A stretch of 64,000 bases of DNA. It comes from Amycolatopsis solani. Its GTDB lineage: Bacteria; Actinomycetota; Actinomycetes; Mycobacteriales; Pseudonocardiaceae. The stretch spans positions 1,302,001 to 1,366,000 of the forward strand of contig NZ_JAWQJT010000002.1 in the NCBI RefSeq assembly GCF_033441515.1. Direction: 5' to 3'. The position numbers and the translations under genes were made by a program. The notes beneath the pieces are model-generated. The model was not told the origin of the DNA. It searched no databases and saw only the letters and a list, made by a program, of their open reading frames with translations. This document shows positions 36,485 to 48,022 of the stretch, one piece after another (position 1 is the stretch's first letter; each line of letters begins with the position of its first letter).

Positions 36485-36562
36485 TTGAATGGGCACCGCG
36501 GCGCGAAGTGCCTCCGTTGAGGGTGGTGGCGGGGGCATGGATGGAGCACCCAACGCCACATT

Positions 36563-37644
36563 GGGGTTGTTTCATCGTGGTTTGGGCTGGTCACGATGGG
36601 TTGACCCGGTCTGATAACGCTCATCCCGGGCCTGACCGGGCAGCATCGCGGACGCTTTGCTCGTGCTGGGTCAGCACCAGCAAAGCCCGCAGCACCGTGG
36701 TGGCGTGGCGGGTGTCGAGGCGGAGTTTGTCGAGGATGTGCCAGTGTTTGAGGGCGGCGAAGCCGCCCTCCACCGCGCACCGCATCGCCGAGAACACCGC
36801 GTTCGCCTGCTTCTGGCCCTTCGTGAGAGGCCTGTTCGCTTCGGCCTTGAACGGGGTCAGCACCACCTGCTCGCACCGGCCCTCGCAGACCGGGCAGTCG
36901 CGGGTGGTGCGGACGTCCTGTGCCAGCCCTGGAAGCCCTTGTCCCCAGCCGGGGTCAGACCACGCGCGTGCAGCCGCTCCCGCAGACCCAGCCGGCGAGC
37001 GGCGGTGATGTCAGCCGTCCGGCCGGGCAGCGCCGCCGACACCCACAACAACCGGCCGGTCTCATCGGTCAAGGCGAGCACCACCAGGCCGTGCTGTTTG
37101 TGTTTGCCGCTGTAATGGGCCCGGTTGGCTTTTCCGGTGCGGCGGCGGGTCCGGATCAAGGTGCCGTCCACCAGCACCACAGCCGCCTCGCCAAGGGCGG
37201 CCTGGCGACGCAGCACCCGGTTCAGGCGGGTCGCGCGGGCGGCGAGCAAGGTGATGGCTTCCAGCACCCACCGCCGCACCGTGGACGCGGATATGCCCAT
37301 ACCGCCACCGAGGTGAGCCAGGCGCGGGTCGTCGCGCAGCACCGCGAGGACGACCAAGGCCTGCTCGGCGGGGGTGGCTTTGCGCCAGCGGGACCGCAGC
37401 TGACAGCGATGGACACGGATCAACCCGGCCAGCATCTGCAGGGTCGAGAGGGAGAGGGGAAGGGTGACCTGGTAGGAAATGGAGGTGAAGCCCTCGGCGG
37501 GTTGTTGACTCACATCTCGATCGTGCCGAGGGCTTCACCTATGTCCGGGCCGCCACGCCGGTCCCGCCGCGACTTCCCGCTGCGTCAGCGAAACAGGCCC
37601 CACCCGCTCCCTCCGACCAGCCACAACCACGATGAAACAACCCC
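36563..37644 (-). mobile_element. Insertion sequence of the IS5 family, ISL2-like, 1082 bp
   Basis: Terminal inverted repeats of 30 bases (36563-36592 and 37615-37644) match at 28 positions and begin GGGGTTGTTTCATCGTGG. The element is flanked by a 3-bp duplication ATT (36560-36562 and 37645-37647), as expected for the ISL2 group (ANT targets). Deleting the element and one ATT restores a family B palindrome arm, GCCACATTGGGGCGC, so the insertion target was an intergenic palindrome. The transposase gene is frameshifted. The right end is 22 bp from the stop of the SARP-type gene. Confidence 0.9.
36621..37513 (-). pseudogene. IS5-family DDE transposase, frameshifted
   Basis: The gene starts at ATG 37513 (MSQQPAEGFTSISYQVTLP), with an N-terminal HTH and a DDE domain: VLVDGTLIRTRR (first Asp) and GRTADITAARRLG (second Asp). 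The frame breaks near 36925-36932 (after DKGFQG) and runs to a premature stop at 36857. The rest continues in the -1 frame, where DVRTTRDCPVCEGRC leads into VEGGFAALKHW with the catalytic Glu, ending at 36621. Without a frameshift the product lacks the Glu and is probably inactive. No slippery heptamer was seen, so a one-base deletion or a sequencing error is more likely than programmed frameshifting. Confidence 0.85.
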
Positions 37645-37666
37645 ATTGGGGCGCTCGGCCCGGGAC

Positions 37667-40413
37667 TCAAGCGCGGGTCGCCGACGGGCTTCGTCGTCGC
37701 TGGGCTTGCTCCAGCAACGCCAGTCCCGTCGTCTCCCCCTGCCGGTTCCCGGTTTCCCGGAACACCCGCAGCGCCCGGTCGCACACCCCGCGGGCCTGCA
37801 CCGGCTCCCCTGCCGCCAGCAGGGTCTGCCCGATGCCCAGCAACGCGTACGCGCTGCAGCGCTCGTCGTCGAGGTCCTCCAGGATGCTCAGCGCCAACCG
37901 CAGGCACGCCAGCGAATCCGGCAGCCGGCCGGCGTCGCGGTGCAACGTGCCCAGCTCGGTCAGGACCTTGGCCTCCCGGTGCGGGTCGCCGATCTCGCGC
38001 GCCAGGTCGCGGGCGCGCAGGAGCCACGTGCCCGCCTCGGTGAACTCGCCCAGCAGCGCGTGCGTCGAGCCGATCGCGTTGCGCATCTGGGCGACGCCCG
38101 TGCGGTCGCCCGCCCGCTCCAGCCCGGTCAGGGCCCGCCGGTAGCACTCCAGCGCCTCCTGCGGGCGGTCGCGCACCCGGGCGACCGTGCCGAGGCCCGC
38201 CACCGCCAGCGCTTCGCCGCGGACGTCGCCCAGCGAGCGAAACAGCTCCGCCGAGCGCTCCATGTCGTGGACCGCCGCCTCGTATTCGTCGTGGTACAGC
38301 CGGACCTGACCGAGGCCGCGGTGCAGCACCGCCGCGCCCGCGCGGTTGCCCGCCGCCTCGACGGCCGCCAGTGCGATCAAATGGCTTCGGCGCCACTCGT
38401 CGTACGCGCCGCGCAGGTCGTAGAACGGGACCGCGGCCGCCGTCAGCTGCCAGGACAGTTCGTCGAGGCCCGCGTCCGCCGCGAGCTGGACCGCGCCGGC
38501 GATGAGCTTGCGCTCGGCGGTGAACCACTCCAGCGGCTCGGCGGGCAGTTCCGGGCTCGCCGCGGGCACCTCGGGTCCGGTCATCGCGCCGAACGCCGGG
38601 GGCAGGCCCGCGGCCGCCGTCTTCGCCAGGGCCAGCAGCACCGACAGCACGCGGTGCAGGGTTTCCCGCCGGAGGGCGACCGGTTCCTCCGCCAGCAGTT
38701 CCGCCGCGTAGCACCGCAGCAGGTCGTGCAGCCGGTAGCGCGGCTGCCCGCCGGCGTCCCGGCCCGCGAGCGAAACCAGATTGGCGTCGACGAGGACGTC
38801 GAGCACCTCGTGCGTGCCGTCGCGGCCGAGCACCGCGTCGACCACCCAGCTCGGGAAGTCCTGCGCGCCCAGCACCGCCGCGCGGCAGAACGCGGTCCGC
38901 GCCCGCGCGGGCAGCTGCCGCAGGCTCAGCTCGAAGCTCGGCCGGACGCCGAGGTCGCCGACGCGCAGCTCGCTCAGCCGGCTCGACTCGTCGGCGAGCC
39001 GGTCGTGCAGCGTCCGCAGGCTCCACGCCTGCCGCCCGGCCAGCCGCGCCCCGGCGATCCGGATCGCCAGCGGGAGGTATCCGCAGCAGCGCGCGATCGC
39101 CGCCGCGGCGGCGGGCTCGCCGACGACCCGGTCCGCGCCCGCGATCCCGGCCAGCAGCGCCGAAGCCTCGCGCTCGCCGAACACGCCGAGCTCGACGTGC
39201 TTCGCGCCCGCCAGCTCCGGCAGCCGCCCGCGTGCCGTCACGAGCGCGGCGCACCCGGCGTCGGCGGGCAGCAGCGGCCGGACCTGCGCGCCGGTGGCGG
39301 CGTCGTCGAGCACCAGCAGCATCCGGCGCCCGGCCAGCCGCGAGCGGAACAACGCCGCCCGCTGGCCGAGCCCGGCCGGCACGGCGTTCCCGGTGACGCC
39401 CAACGCGTGCAGGAAGTCGGCGAGCACTTCGGCCGGGTCGCGCGGGGTGCCGGTGCCCGCCAGGTCGACGTACAGCTGGCCGTCGGGGTAGCGCGCGGCG
39501 AGGCGGTGGGCGACGTGCATGGCGAGCGCCGTCTTGCCGGTGCCCGGTGCGCCGGTCAGCACCACCGGTGCCGGGCCCACGGCGGCCTCCAGGTCCCGGA
39601 CGTAGTCTTCGCGGCCGGTGAAGTCGGGCAGGTCCGCCGGGAGCTGCCGCAGCGGCCGCGGGTCGGCCGCGGGCGCCTCGAGCGGCGCACCGGAGAGGAT
39701 CGCGGCCTGCAGCGCCCGCAGTTCCGGGCCCGGTTCGACGCCGAGTTCGGTGACCAGGCGCTCCCGCGCCGTCGAGTACGCCCGCAGCGCTTCGGCCCGG
39801 CGGCCCGCGCCGGTCAGCGCGCGCAAGTACTGCTGCCACAGGCGTTCCCGGTACGGGTGTTCGGCCAGCAGCACGGTCAGCTCGGCGATCGCGAGGTCGT
39901 GCCGGCCCAGCGACACCTGCAGGGCCAGCCGTTCCTCGACGGCGGCCAGCCGGTTCTCGACGAGCCGGCCGAGTTCGGCGTCCCACGCGGGCGCGGTGGG
40001 CAGGTCCGCCAGCGGCTCGCCGCGCCAGAGCGCTCCGCCTCGGCCAGCAGCGTCAGCGCGGCTTCGGGGTGGTCCGCCCGCTCGGCTTCGCCGACGAGCC
40101 GGGTGAACCGGTGCGCGTCGACGGCGTCCGGGTCGACGGCCAGCGAGTACCCGGGGCAGTGCGTGCGCAGGAGCGTGTCCGGCAGCAGGCGGCGCAGGCG
40201 CCAGACGTAGGTCTGCAGGTTGGCGGTGGCCGACGTGGGTGGTTCCCGCGGCCAGATCGTGTCGACGAGCTGGCCGGGCGGCACCGTCCGGTTCGCGTTC
40301 AGCAGCAGGTGCGCGAGCAGCACGCGCTGCTTCGCCCCGCCGAGCGGCAGCGGCTGCCCGCCGACCGTCACGGTCAGCGGTCCGAGCAGGTGAAACCGCA
40401 CTTCTGGCCCCAT
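37667..40413 (-). pseudogene. AfsR/SARP-type regulator with NB-ARC and TPR domains, frameshifted
   Basis: The gene begins at ATG 40413 (MGPEVRFHLLGPLTV) with the OmpR-type DNA-binding domain, then a bacterial transcriptional activation domain (PLADLPTAPAWDAELGRL), an NB-ARC ATPase (Walker A GAPGTGKTALA; LLVLDDAAT) and C-terminal TPR repeats. The reading frame changes near 40030-40040, between LLAEA and ALWRGEPL; the total length of 2747 bases is not a multiple of three. Losing one base in the GC-rich sequence explains this. Intact, it would be an about 915-residue AfsR/EmbR-like activator of secondary metabolism or stress genes. The damage could be real or an assembly error. Confidence 0.85.
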
Positions 40414-40649
40414 CGCGCCGGACTCTAACGAGGGGCCGGCGACCGCGTGGGCGATTCGCTGACATCACGGGCACCGCTGTCACTCGGTTGGCAGCACGCT
40501 GCGCCGGTCGGCTCACGACGAAAGTCGCGTCCTTGATCAACCGACTATCGGCGGGTTTCGGAGAATCACCCACAACGGTGACGGTAGGTGTGTCCTTGAC
40601 CACCCCGTCACCGCGAGACCCCGGTCCGCGGCTGGAGGTTGATCGTAAA

Positions 40650-41351
40650 GTGCGTATCGCGCGAACCGGCGTAGTCGTCTCCGGTGTTTTCCTTTCGGCG
40701 TTCGTGGCCGCGGCGCCGGCCCTGGCCGCCCAGCCGGCCATCATCGACGGCAGCAACGCCGACTCGCTCCACTCCGCGGCCCGGATGTTCGCCGGCGGCC
40801 AGGAGATCTGCTCGGCGACGATCATCGCGCCGGACTGGATCCTCACCGCCCGCCACTGCACGCAGGGTGCCGACGGCCAGCCGATCAGCTTCCACGTCGG
40901 CGACCTCGACCAGACCAAGGGCACCACGGTCAACGCGACCTCGGTGCACGAGGCGCCGGACTCGGACATCGCACTGGTGCAGATCGACCAGCAGGTGCAG
41001 ACCGACTACGCGCCGCTGGGCAGCGAGGGCGACGTCAAGGTGGGCGACCAGGCCGAGGTCTACGGCTGGGGCGCGACGTGCACCGACAAGCCCGAGATCG
41101 AGTGCCAGTCCCAGCTGCTGAAGGTCGCGAAGGTCAGCGTCAGCTCGATCGACTGCCCGGACGGCGCGGCGGGCGTCTCGGTCTGCGCGAACCGCGGCGA
41201 CGGCATCACCGCGGGCGGCGACTCAGGCGGCCCGATGTACGCGAACGGCAAGCAGGTCGGCGTGGCTTCGACCAGTGACCGCCAGTCCTACACCGCCTAC
41301 ATCAACATCACGAAGTACCGGGATTGGATCTCGCAGACCGCGGGCGTCTGA
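40650..41351 (+). CDS. Secreted trypsin-like serine protease (S1)
   Basis: The 233-residue protein has a signal peptide ending APALAAQ and a chymotrypsin fold: LTARHC (His), DSDIALVQID (Asp) and GGDSGGPMY (Ser). Mature N-terminus AIIDGSNADS resembles the IVGG of activated trypsins, so a short propeptide may be removed. GTG 40650 has GGAGG 11 nt upstream and starts the signal peptide; the longer frame to 40239 runs antisense to the SARP-type gene. A terminator hairpin follows at 41362-41404. Confidence 0.93.
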   Translation: MRIARTGVVVSGVFLSAFVAAAPALAAQPAIIDGSNADSLHSAARMFAGGQEICSATIIAPDWILTARHCTQGADGQPISFHVGDLDQTKGTTVNATSVHEAPDSDIALVQIDQQVQTDYAPLGSEGDVKVGDQAEVYGWGATCTDKPEIECQSQLLKVAKVSVSSIDCPDGAAGVSVCANRGDGITAGGDSGGPMYANGKQVGVASTSDRQSYTAYINITKYRDWISQTAGV

Positions 41352-41361
41352 GCCTTCCCGT

Positions 41362-41404
41362 CGAAACGCCCGCCGGCCAGTTTGTGGACACGGCGGGCGT
41401 TTCG
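41362..41404 (+). terminator. Terminator hairpin after the trypsin-like protease gene
   Basis: Perfect 14-base arms CGAAACGCCCGCCG and CGGCGGGCGTTTCG with a 15-base loop start 10 bp after the stop codon. Confidence 0.75.
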
Positions 41405-41482
41405 CGTCGGGAGCCGTTACAGCGGCGACACCTCCGGCGACTCATCTCGCGACACGGCGTCTTTCGTGGCGGGAGGTGGACG

Positions 41483-43849
41483 ATGGCGAAGCGGGAAGCG
41501 ATGGTGATTTCGGTCGGCCGGTTCGACGACCGGGACCTGGCTCCGCTCCCCGCCGCGCCCGCCTTGGCCGAGCTGCTGGCCGACCCGGAGGTCGGCGACT
41601 ACGAAGTCGAGACCGTGGTCAACCCGGCCAGCCACGGGATGCGGATCGCCATCGAGCAGTTCTTCGCCTCGGCGCGCCCCGACGAGCTGCGGACCTTGTA
41701 CCTCTGCAGCCATGGGATCAAAGACGTCGAGGGCAGGCTGTACTTCGCCGCGACAGACACCCGCAGCGAACTCTTGGCGGCGACCGGCGTCTCCGCCACC
41801 TTCCTCGGCGAAGCCGTGAGAACGAGTCGTTGCCTCGCGATCGTGATCATCCTGGACTGCACGTTCGCCGGTGCTTTCCAGCACGATTTCGGCAGCCTGC
41901 AGGCCCACCCGGCCGCGATCGACCCGGACATCGGCGGCACGGGCTGGGTCGTCATCTGCTCCTCGGGCGCCTACCAACACGCTTTCGCACCTTCCAAGTC
42001 CCTGGCATCGGCCTCCGGCTCGGTTTTCACCGACGCACTGATCGAAGGGCTGCGCACCGGCGCCGCCGACCTCGACGGCGACGGGACGATCGATGTGGAC
42101 GAGCTGTTCGACTTCCTGCACAGCAGCGTGGTCGAGGCGAGCAAGGGCGACGGCTTCCTCCAGACACCGAGCCGGCTCACCGGACTGACCGGCAAACTCG
42201 TCTTCGCCCGCGCACCTGGAACGCCGCATGCTCCCCGAGAGCTCCTCCAGCGGGCCACCGCTGAACTCGCGGGCGACGTCGACATCGAAGCCGCCGCCTC
42301 GGTCGAGGCGGGACGGCCGGAACCGGAGACCAAGGTCGATTGGGCGACGGACGCACCGGCGAGGGAAGACCACTTGAATCGCGCGCCACTCGCCGAGGTA
42401 CTGGCGAGCCAACTGCGCGAAGTACGCCGGAAGGAGCCGTCGACGTCCTTCCTGGTTCATCTCGACGGACCTTGGGGAGTCGGGAAGAGCTCCCTGCTCA
42501 ACTTCCTCGAAGAACGCCTGGAACACGAGTTCACGATCGTCGCCTTCGATGCCTGGCGGCAGTCCAGGCTCGGCCCGCCGTGGTGGGCGCTCCTCAGCGC
42601 GACCCGCAAGGCGGTCGCCTCCGACCGTCGCCGCGTTTCCGCCGCTTGGCTCCGCGCGGCGGAAACCATCGCTCGCGCTCGGCGCTCCGGTTCCGCCTTC
42701 GTCCTCGCCGTACTGCTGCTGATCACCTCCATCGGCGTGCTCGCGGCGTTCGTGCTGCCCCGCGTGCCCGGGACCGAGGCCATGGCGACGCTGGCGAAGA
42801 CGCTCACCACCCTGCTCGGAGCGGCGGGATTGCTGTGGGCCGGCGCCCGGGTGGCAGCCAAACTGCTCCTCTGGGACTCCGCGCGCGGCGCCCGGCTCTT
42901 CGAGCAGTCGAACCCGAACCCGATGGACCAGGTGGCGGCTCACTTCCGCTGGCTGCTGCACCGTTCCCGCAGACCGGTGCTCGTCTTGATCGACGACCTC
43001 GACCGGTGCCAAGGAACCTACGTCGTCGATCTGCTCGACGCGGTGCAGACTCTCGTTCGCGACCACTCGCGACGAACGACCGAGGCTCAGGAACGCGCAG
43101 CGGCCTACTTCGTCGTCGCCGCGGACGGCGCCTGGTTGCGCCGGAGCTACGAAGACTCGTTCCCCACTTTCCACGACTGCGTGCCGGCGCCCGGTTCCTC
43201 GCTCGGCCACCTCTTCTTGGACAAGATCTTCCAGCTCACCGTGCCGGTACCGGCTCCGAGTGCCCGGGCCCGCGCCGCCTACCTCGACCAGTTGCTTCAC
43301 GTGGCGGACCCGGCATCCGCCGAACGGGTCAGGCTCGAGGTCGAAGCGGGAAAGGCCGAGATCGCCCGGGTCGACGACGAGGCCGCCATCCTGCGGGTGG
43401 TCAGCGCGGCCAGTCCGCCGGCGAGGGAGGAACTCGCCGGTCGAGCCGCGCTCGCCCTCGTGTCACCGCAGACACGTACCCGTACCGACCACGCTCTGAG
43501 CAAGTTCCTGCCGCTCCTGGAGGCCAATCCCCGGACGATCAAGAAGTTCCTCAACACCTACAACGTGTTGCGCTCCGTCCGCACCCTCGAACAGAACACC
43601 GTGCCGTCCGATGTCCTGGCACTCTGGACGATCCTCCGGATTCGCTGGCCGTCCGTCGCAGACCTCCTCGAAGCCTCGCCGGACGCGATCCGCGGCATCG
43701 TCGAACCGCTGTGGGCGTCCGAGTGCCTGCCGCCGCACCTGCGCGAACTCGCCGTCGACGCGGGACTGCGCGCGGTCGTCCTGTGCCCCGAAGGCGGGCC
43801 GCTCACCGCGGACATCGTCCGCCAGTGCAGCGGCGCCGGTTCGGCGTGA
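41483..43849 (+). CDS. Caspase-like domain fused to a membrane KAP-family P-loop NTPase
   Basis: The 788-residue protein begins with a caspase/EACC1-like domain (about 1-245): SHG with His77, then ILDCTFAG (125-130), SSGAYQHA and LDGDGTIDVDELFDFLH. A linker leads to a KAP NTPase: Walker A GPWGVGKSS (329-337), two membrane segments inserted after it (about 405-424 and 440-456), and Walker B VLVLIDDLD (499-507). The catalytic-Cys position of caspase-like peptidases (third residue of the DxC-x-x-G type motif) is Thr127, with Cys126 before it, so protease activity is uncertain. KAP NTPases are linked to phage exclusion and conflict systems; a membrane-located defence or signalling role is inference. 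GGGAGG precedes ATG 41483. Confidence 0.85.
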   Translation: MAKREAMVISVGRFDDRDLAPLPAAPALAELLADPEVGDYEVETVVNPASHGMRIAIEQFFASARPDELRTLYLCSHGIKDVEGRLYFAATDTRSELLAATGVSATFLGEAVRTSRCLAIVIILDCTFAGAFQHDFGSLQAHPAAIDPDIGGTGWVVICSSGAYQHAFAPSKSLASASGSVFTDALIEGLRTGAADLDGDGTIDVDELFDFLHSSVVEASKGDGFLQTPSRLTGLTGKLVFARAPGTPHAPRELLQRATAELAGDVDIEAAASVEAGRPEPETKVDWATDAPAREDHLNRAPLAEVLASQLREVRRKEPSTSFLVHLDGPWGVGKSSLLNFLEERLEHEFTIVAFDAWRQSRLGPPWWALLSATRKAVASDRRRVSAAWLRAAETIARARRSGSAFVLAVLLLITSIGVLAAFVLPRVPGTEAMATLAKTLTTLLGAAGLLWAGARVAAKLLLWDSARGARLFEQSNPNPMDQVAAHFRWLLHRSRRPVLVLIDDLDRCQGTYVVDLLDAVQTLVRDHSRRTTEAQERAAAYFVVAADGAWLRRSYEDSFPTFHDCVPAPGSSLGHLFLDKIFQLTVPVPAPSARARAAYLDQLLHVADPASAERVRLEVEAGKAEIARVDDEAAILRVVSAASPPAREELAGRAALALVSPQTRTRTDHALSKFLPLLEANPRTIKKFLNTYNVLRSVRTLEQNTVPSDVLALWTILRIRWPSVADLLEASPDAIRGIVEPLWASECLPPHLRELAVDAGLRAVVLCPEGGPLTADIVRQCSGAGSA

Positions 43850-43880
43850 GGACCACCGGGGGCTTGCTTCGCCGACAAGA

Positions 43881-43900
43881 GTGAGTGTACAGTCACTCAC
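43881..43900. promoter_or_regulatory. Operator of the TetR regulator (site 1)
   Basis: GTGAGTGTACAGTCACTCAC has perfect 7-base arms GTGAGTG/CACTCAC around TACAGT, directly before the TetR ATG. Confidence 0.7.
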
Positions 43901-44470
43901 ATGACGAAACGCGGTGCCACCCTCTCCACCTCCGACGCCCGGCGGGACGTCGTCGTCGACGCCGCGATCGCCGAGTTCGCGCGGGGCGGGTACCACGGGA
44001 CGCCGATCAGCGCGGTGGCCGAACGGGCCGACATCTCCCCCGCTTACGTCTTCAAGTTGTTCCCCGGCAAGGTTTCCCTCTTCGTCGCCGCGCTCGATCG
44101 GTGCTACGAACTCGTCACGCACGCCCTCTCCAACGGGGCCGCCCGCGCCGACGGTGAGGACCCCGACAAGGTCCTCTACGAAATGGGTGGCGCCTACGCC
44201 GAGCTGATCGCCGACCGGAATCTGCTCATGTTGCAGGTGCACGCCCAGTCGGCCGCCGACACGCCGGAGATCGCCGACGCCGTGCGGCGCGGGCTGGCGA
44301 AGGTGACCGAGTTCGCCCTGTCCCGCTCCGGCGCCGAGGCCGAGCAGGTGCAGCGGTTCATCGCCTACGGCCAGCTCTGCCACCTGATCGCCACCCTGGA
44401 CCTGGACGAGCACACCGGCGAGTGGGCCGCGGTCCTCTCCGCCGGCATCCGCCACCCCGGCAAAAACTGA
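43901..44470 (+). CDS. TetR-family transcriptional regulator
   Basis: The 189-residue protein has the TetR HTH (VAERADISPAYVFKLFPGK) and a C-terminal ligand domain. Its start codon directly abuts a palindromic operator. The same CAGTCACTCAC half-site recurs just upstream of the oxidoreductase gene 73 bp downstream. This makes a simple autoregulated two-gene system, with the TetR repressing itself and the oxidoreductase until a reactive compound is present. The inducer is unknown. Confidence 0.92.
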   Translation: MTKRGATLSTSDARRDVVVDAAIAEFARGGYHGTPISAVAERADISPAYVFKLFPGKVSLFVAALDRCYELVTHALSNGAARADGEDPDKVLYEMGGAYAELIADRNLLMLQVHAQSAADTPEIADAVRRGLAKVTEFALSRSGAEAEQVQRFIAYGQLCHLIATLDLDEHTGEWAAVLSAGIRHPGKN

Positions 44471-44504
44471 CCCCTGACCAGCCTATTCCTTTTTCACGCC
44501 CGCC

Positions 44505-44526
44505 GAGTGATTGACCAGTCACTCAC
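44505..44526. promoter_or_regulatory. Operator of the TetR regulator (site 2)
   Basis: GAGTGA (44505-44510) and TCACTC (44519-44524) form inverted arms; CAGTCACTCAC (44516-44526) is identical to the right half of site 1. It lies 17 bp before the oxidoreductase start. Confidence 0.65.
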
Positions 44527-44543
44527 ATTCGGAAGGAACTACC

Positions 44544-45551
44544 GTGACCGTCACCGAAATCGTCCTCCCCGGCCTCGTCGAGCCGGACGGTCTCCGCGTC
44601 GAACACCGTGCGCTGCCGTCCCTCAAGACCGGCGAAGCCCTGATCCGCGTCGAAGCGACCGGGATCTCCTTCGCCGAACAGCAGATGCGGCGCGGCAAGT
44701 ACTACGACCAGCCGCCGTTCCCGTTCGTGCCCGGTTACGACGTCGTCGGCACGGTGCTCGAGGCCGAGGACGCCGCGCTGGTCGGGCGCAGGGTGGCCGC
44801 CATGACCAAGATCGGCGGCTGGAGCAGCCACCTCGCCGTCGCCGCCGCCGACCTCGTGCCGGTGCCCGACGGGCTGGACGCGGCCGACGCGGAGACGTTC
44901 GTGGTCAACGGCATCACGGCCTATCAGATGCTGCACCGGCACGCGAAGGTGAAGGCGGGCGGCACGATCCTCGTCCACGGCGCGAGCGGCGGCGTCGGCA
45001 CCACCCTCGTGCAGCTCGCCCGCGCGGCCGGCATCACCGTGATCGGCACCGCCTCGGCCCGCAACCTCGACGCCGTGACCGCGCTCGGTGCCACCGCGCT
45101 CGACTACCGCGGCGACGTCCCGGCCCGGGTGCGCGAGCTGGCGCCCGGCGGGGTCGACGCCGTCTTCGACCACGTCGGCGGCCCCGGCATCGTCGACTCG
45201 TTCCGCCTGCTCGCGCTCGGCGGCGCCCTGCTCGCCTACGGCAGCGCGTCCACGAAGGACACCGGCGGCAACCCGAAGCCCGCGGTGCTGAAGCTGGTCG
45301 CCCGGCTGTTGTGGTGGAACGTCGCCCCGAACCGGCGCCGGGCGCACTTCTACAACGTCTGGGGCGGCAAGCGGAACCTCGCCCGGTTCCGCGCGCGGCT
45401 CGCCGAAGACCTCACCGCCGTCTTCGCGCTGGCGGCGAAGGGACAGCTCAAGGCGCAGGTCGCCGCGCGGATCCCGCTGACCGAAGCCGCGAAAGCGCTG
45501 GCACTGGCCGAATCCGGCACGGTCACCGGCAAGGTCGTGCTCGTCCCCTGA
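44544..45551 (+). CDS. NADPH-dependent quinone oxidoreductase-like protein (MDR superfamily)
   Basis: The 335-residue MDR protein has the QOR GroES domain (FPFVPGYDVVGTVLEA) and the Rossmann loop ILVHGASGGVGTTLVQLA. It lacks zinc-binding cysteines. A C-terminal insertion ARLLWWNVAPNRRRAHFYNVW is characteristic of a QOR subgroup. GTG 44544 has GGAAGGA upstream; a longer start at 44511 would run through the operator. Under TetR control, it probably detoxifies quinones or unsaturated carbonyls. A bidirectional palindrome follows. Confidence 0.9.
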   Translation: MTVTEIVLPGLVEPDGLRVEHRALPSLKTGEALIRVEATGISFAEQQMRRGKYYDQPPFPFVPGYDVVGTVLEAEDAALVGRRVAAMTKIGGWSSHLAVAAADLVPVPDGLDAADAETFVVNGITAYQMLHRHAKVKAGGTILVHGASGGVGTTLVQLARAAGITVIGTASARNLDAVTALGATALDYRGDVPARVRELAPGGVDAVFDHVGGPGIVDSFRLLALGGALLAYGSASTKDTGGNPKPAVLKLVARLLWWNVAPNRRRAHFYNVWGGKRNLARFRARLAEDLTAVFALAAKGQLKAQVAARIPLTEAAKALALAESGTVTGKVVLVP

Positions 45552-45561
45552 CGCCGCGCGG

Positions 45562-45607
45562 CTCGTGAGTGTTCAGTCGGGTTAGAACCCGACTAAACAC
45601 TCACGAG
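45562..45607. terminator. Intergenic palindrome, family D copy 2 (bidirectional)
   Basis: 22-base arms (45562-45583, 45586-45607) with one mismatch and an AG loop fill the space between the stops of the convergent oxidoreductase and argG genes; the core arm is GTGAGTGTTCAGTCGGGTT. Confidence 0.8.
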
Positions 45608-45608
45608 G

Positions 45609-48012
<2,404 letters not shown>

Positions 48013-48022
48013 GCACGCCGGA

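Noticed and set aside
36857..36932. Programmed ribosomal frameshift in the transposase
   Set aside because: No X XXY YYZ slippery heptamer or A6G-type run is visible at the break; a deletion is simpler.
36920..40210. Very long open frame (over 1000 codons) on the plus strand
   Set aside because: It is antisense to the AfsR/SARP-type gene and transposase; its product is Arg/Gly/Ala-rich without domains. High GC produces such shadow frames.
37667..43849. Secondary-metabolite gene cluster around the SARP-type regulator
   Set aside because: No polyketide, peptide or terpene biosynthetic genes are in the window; the regulator alone is not evidence.
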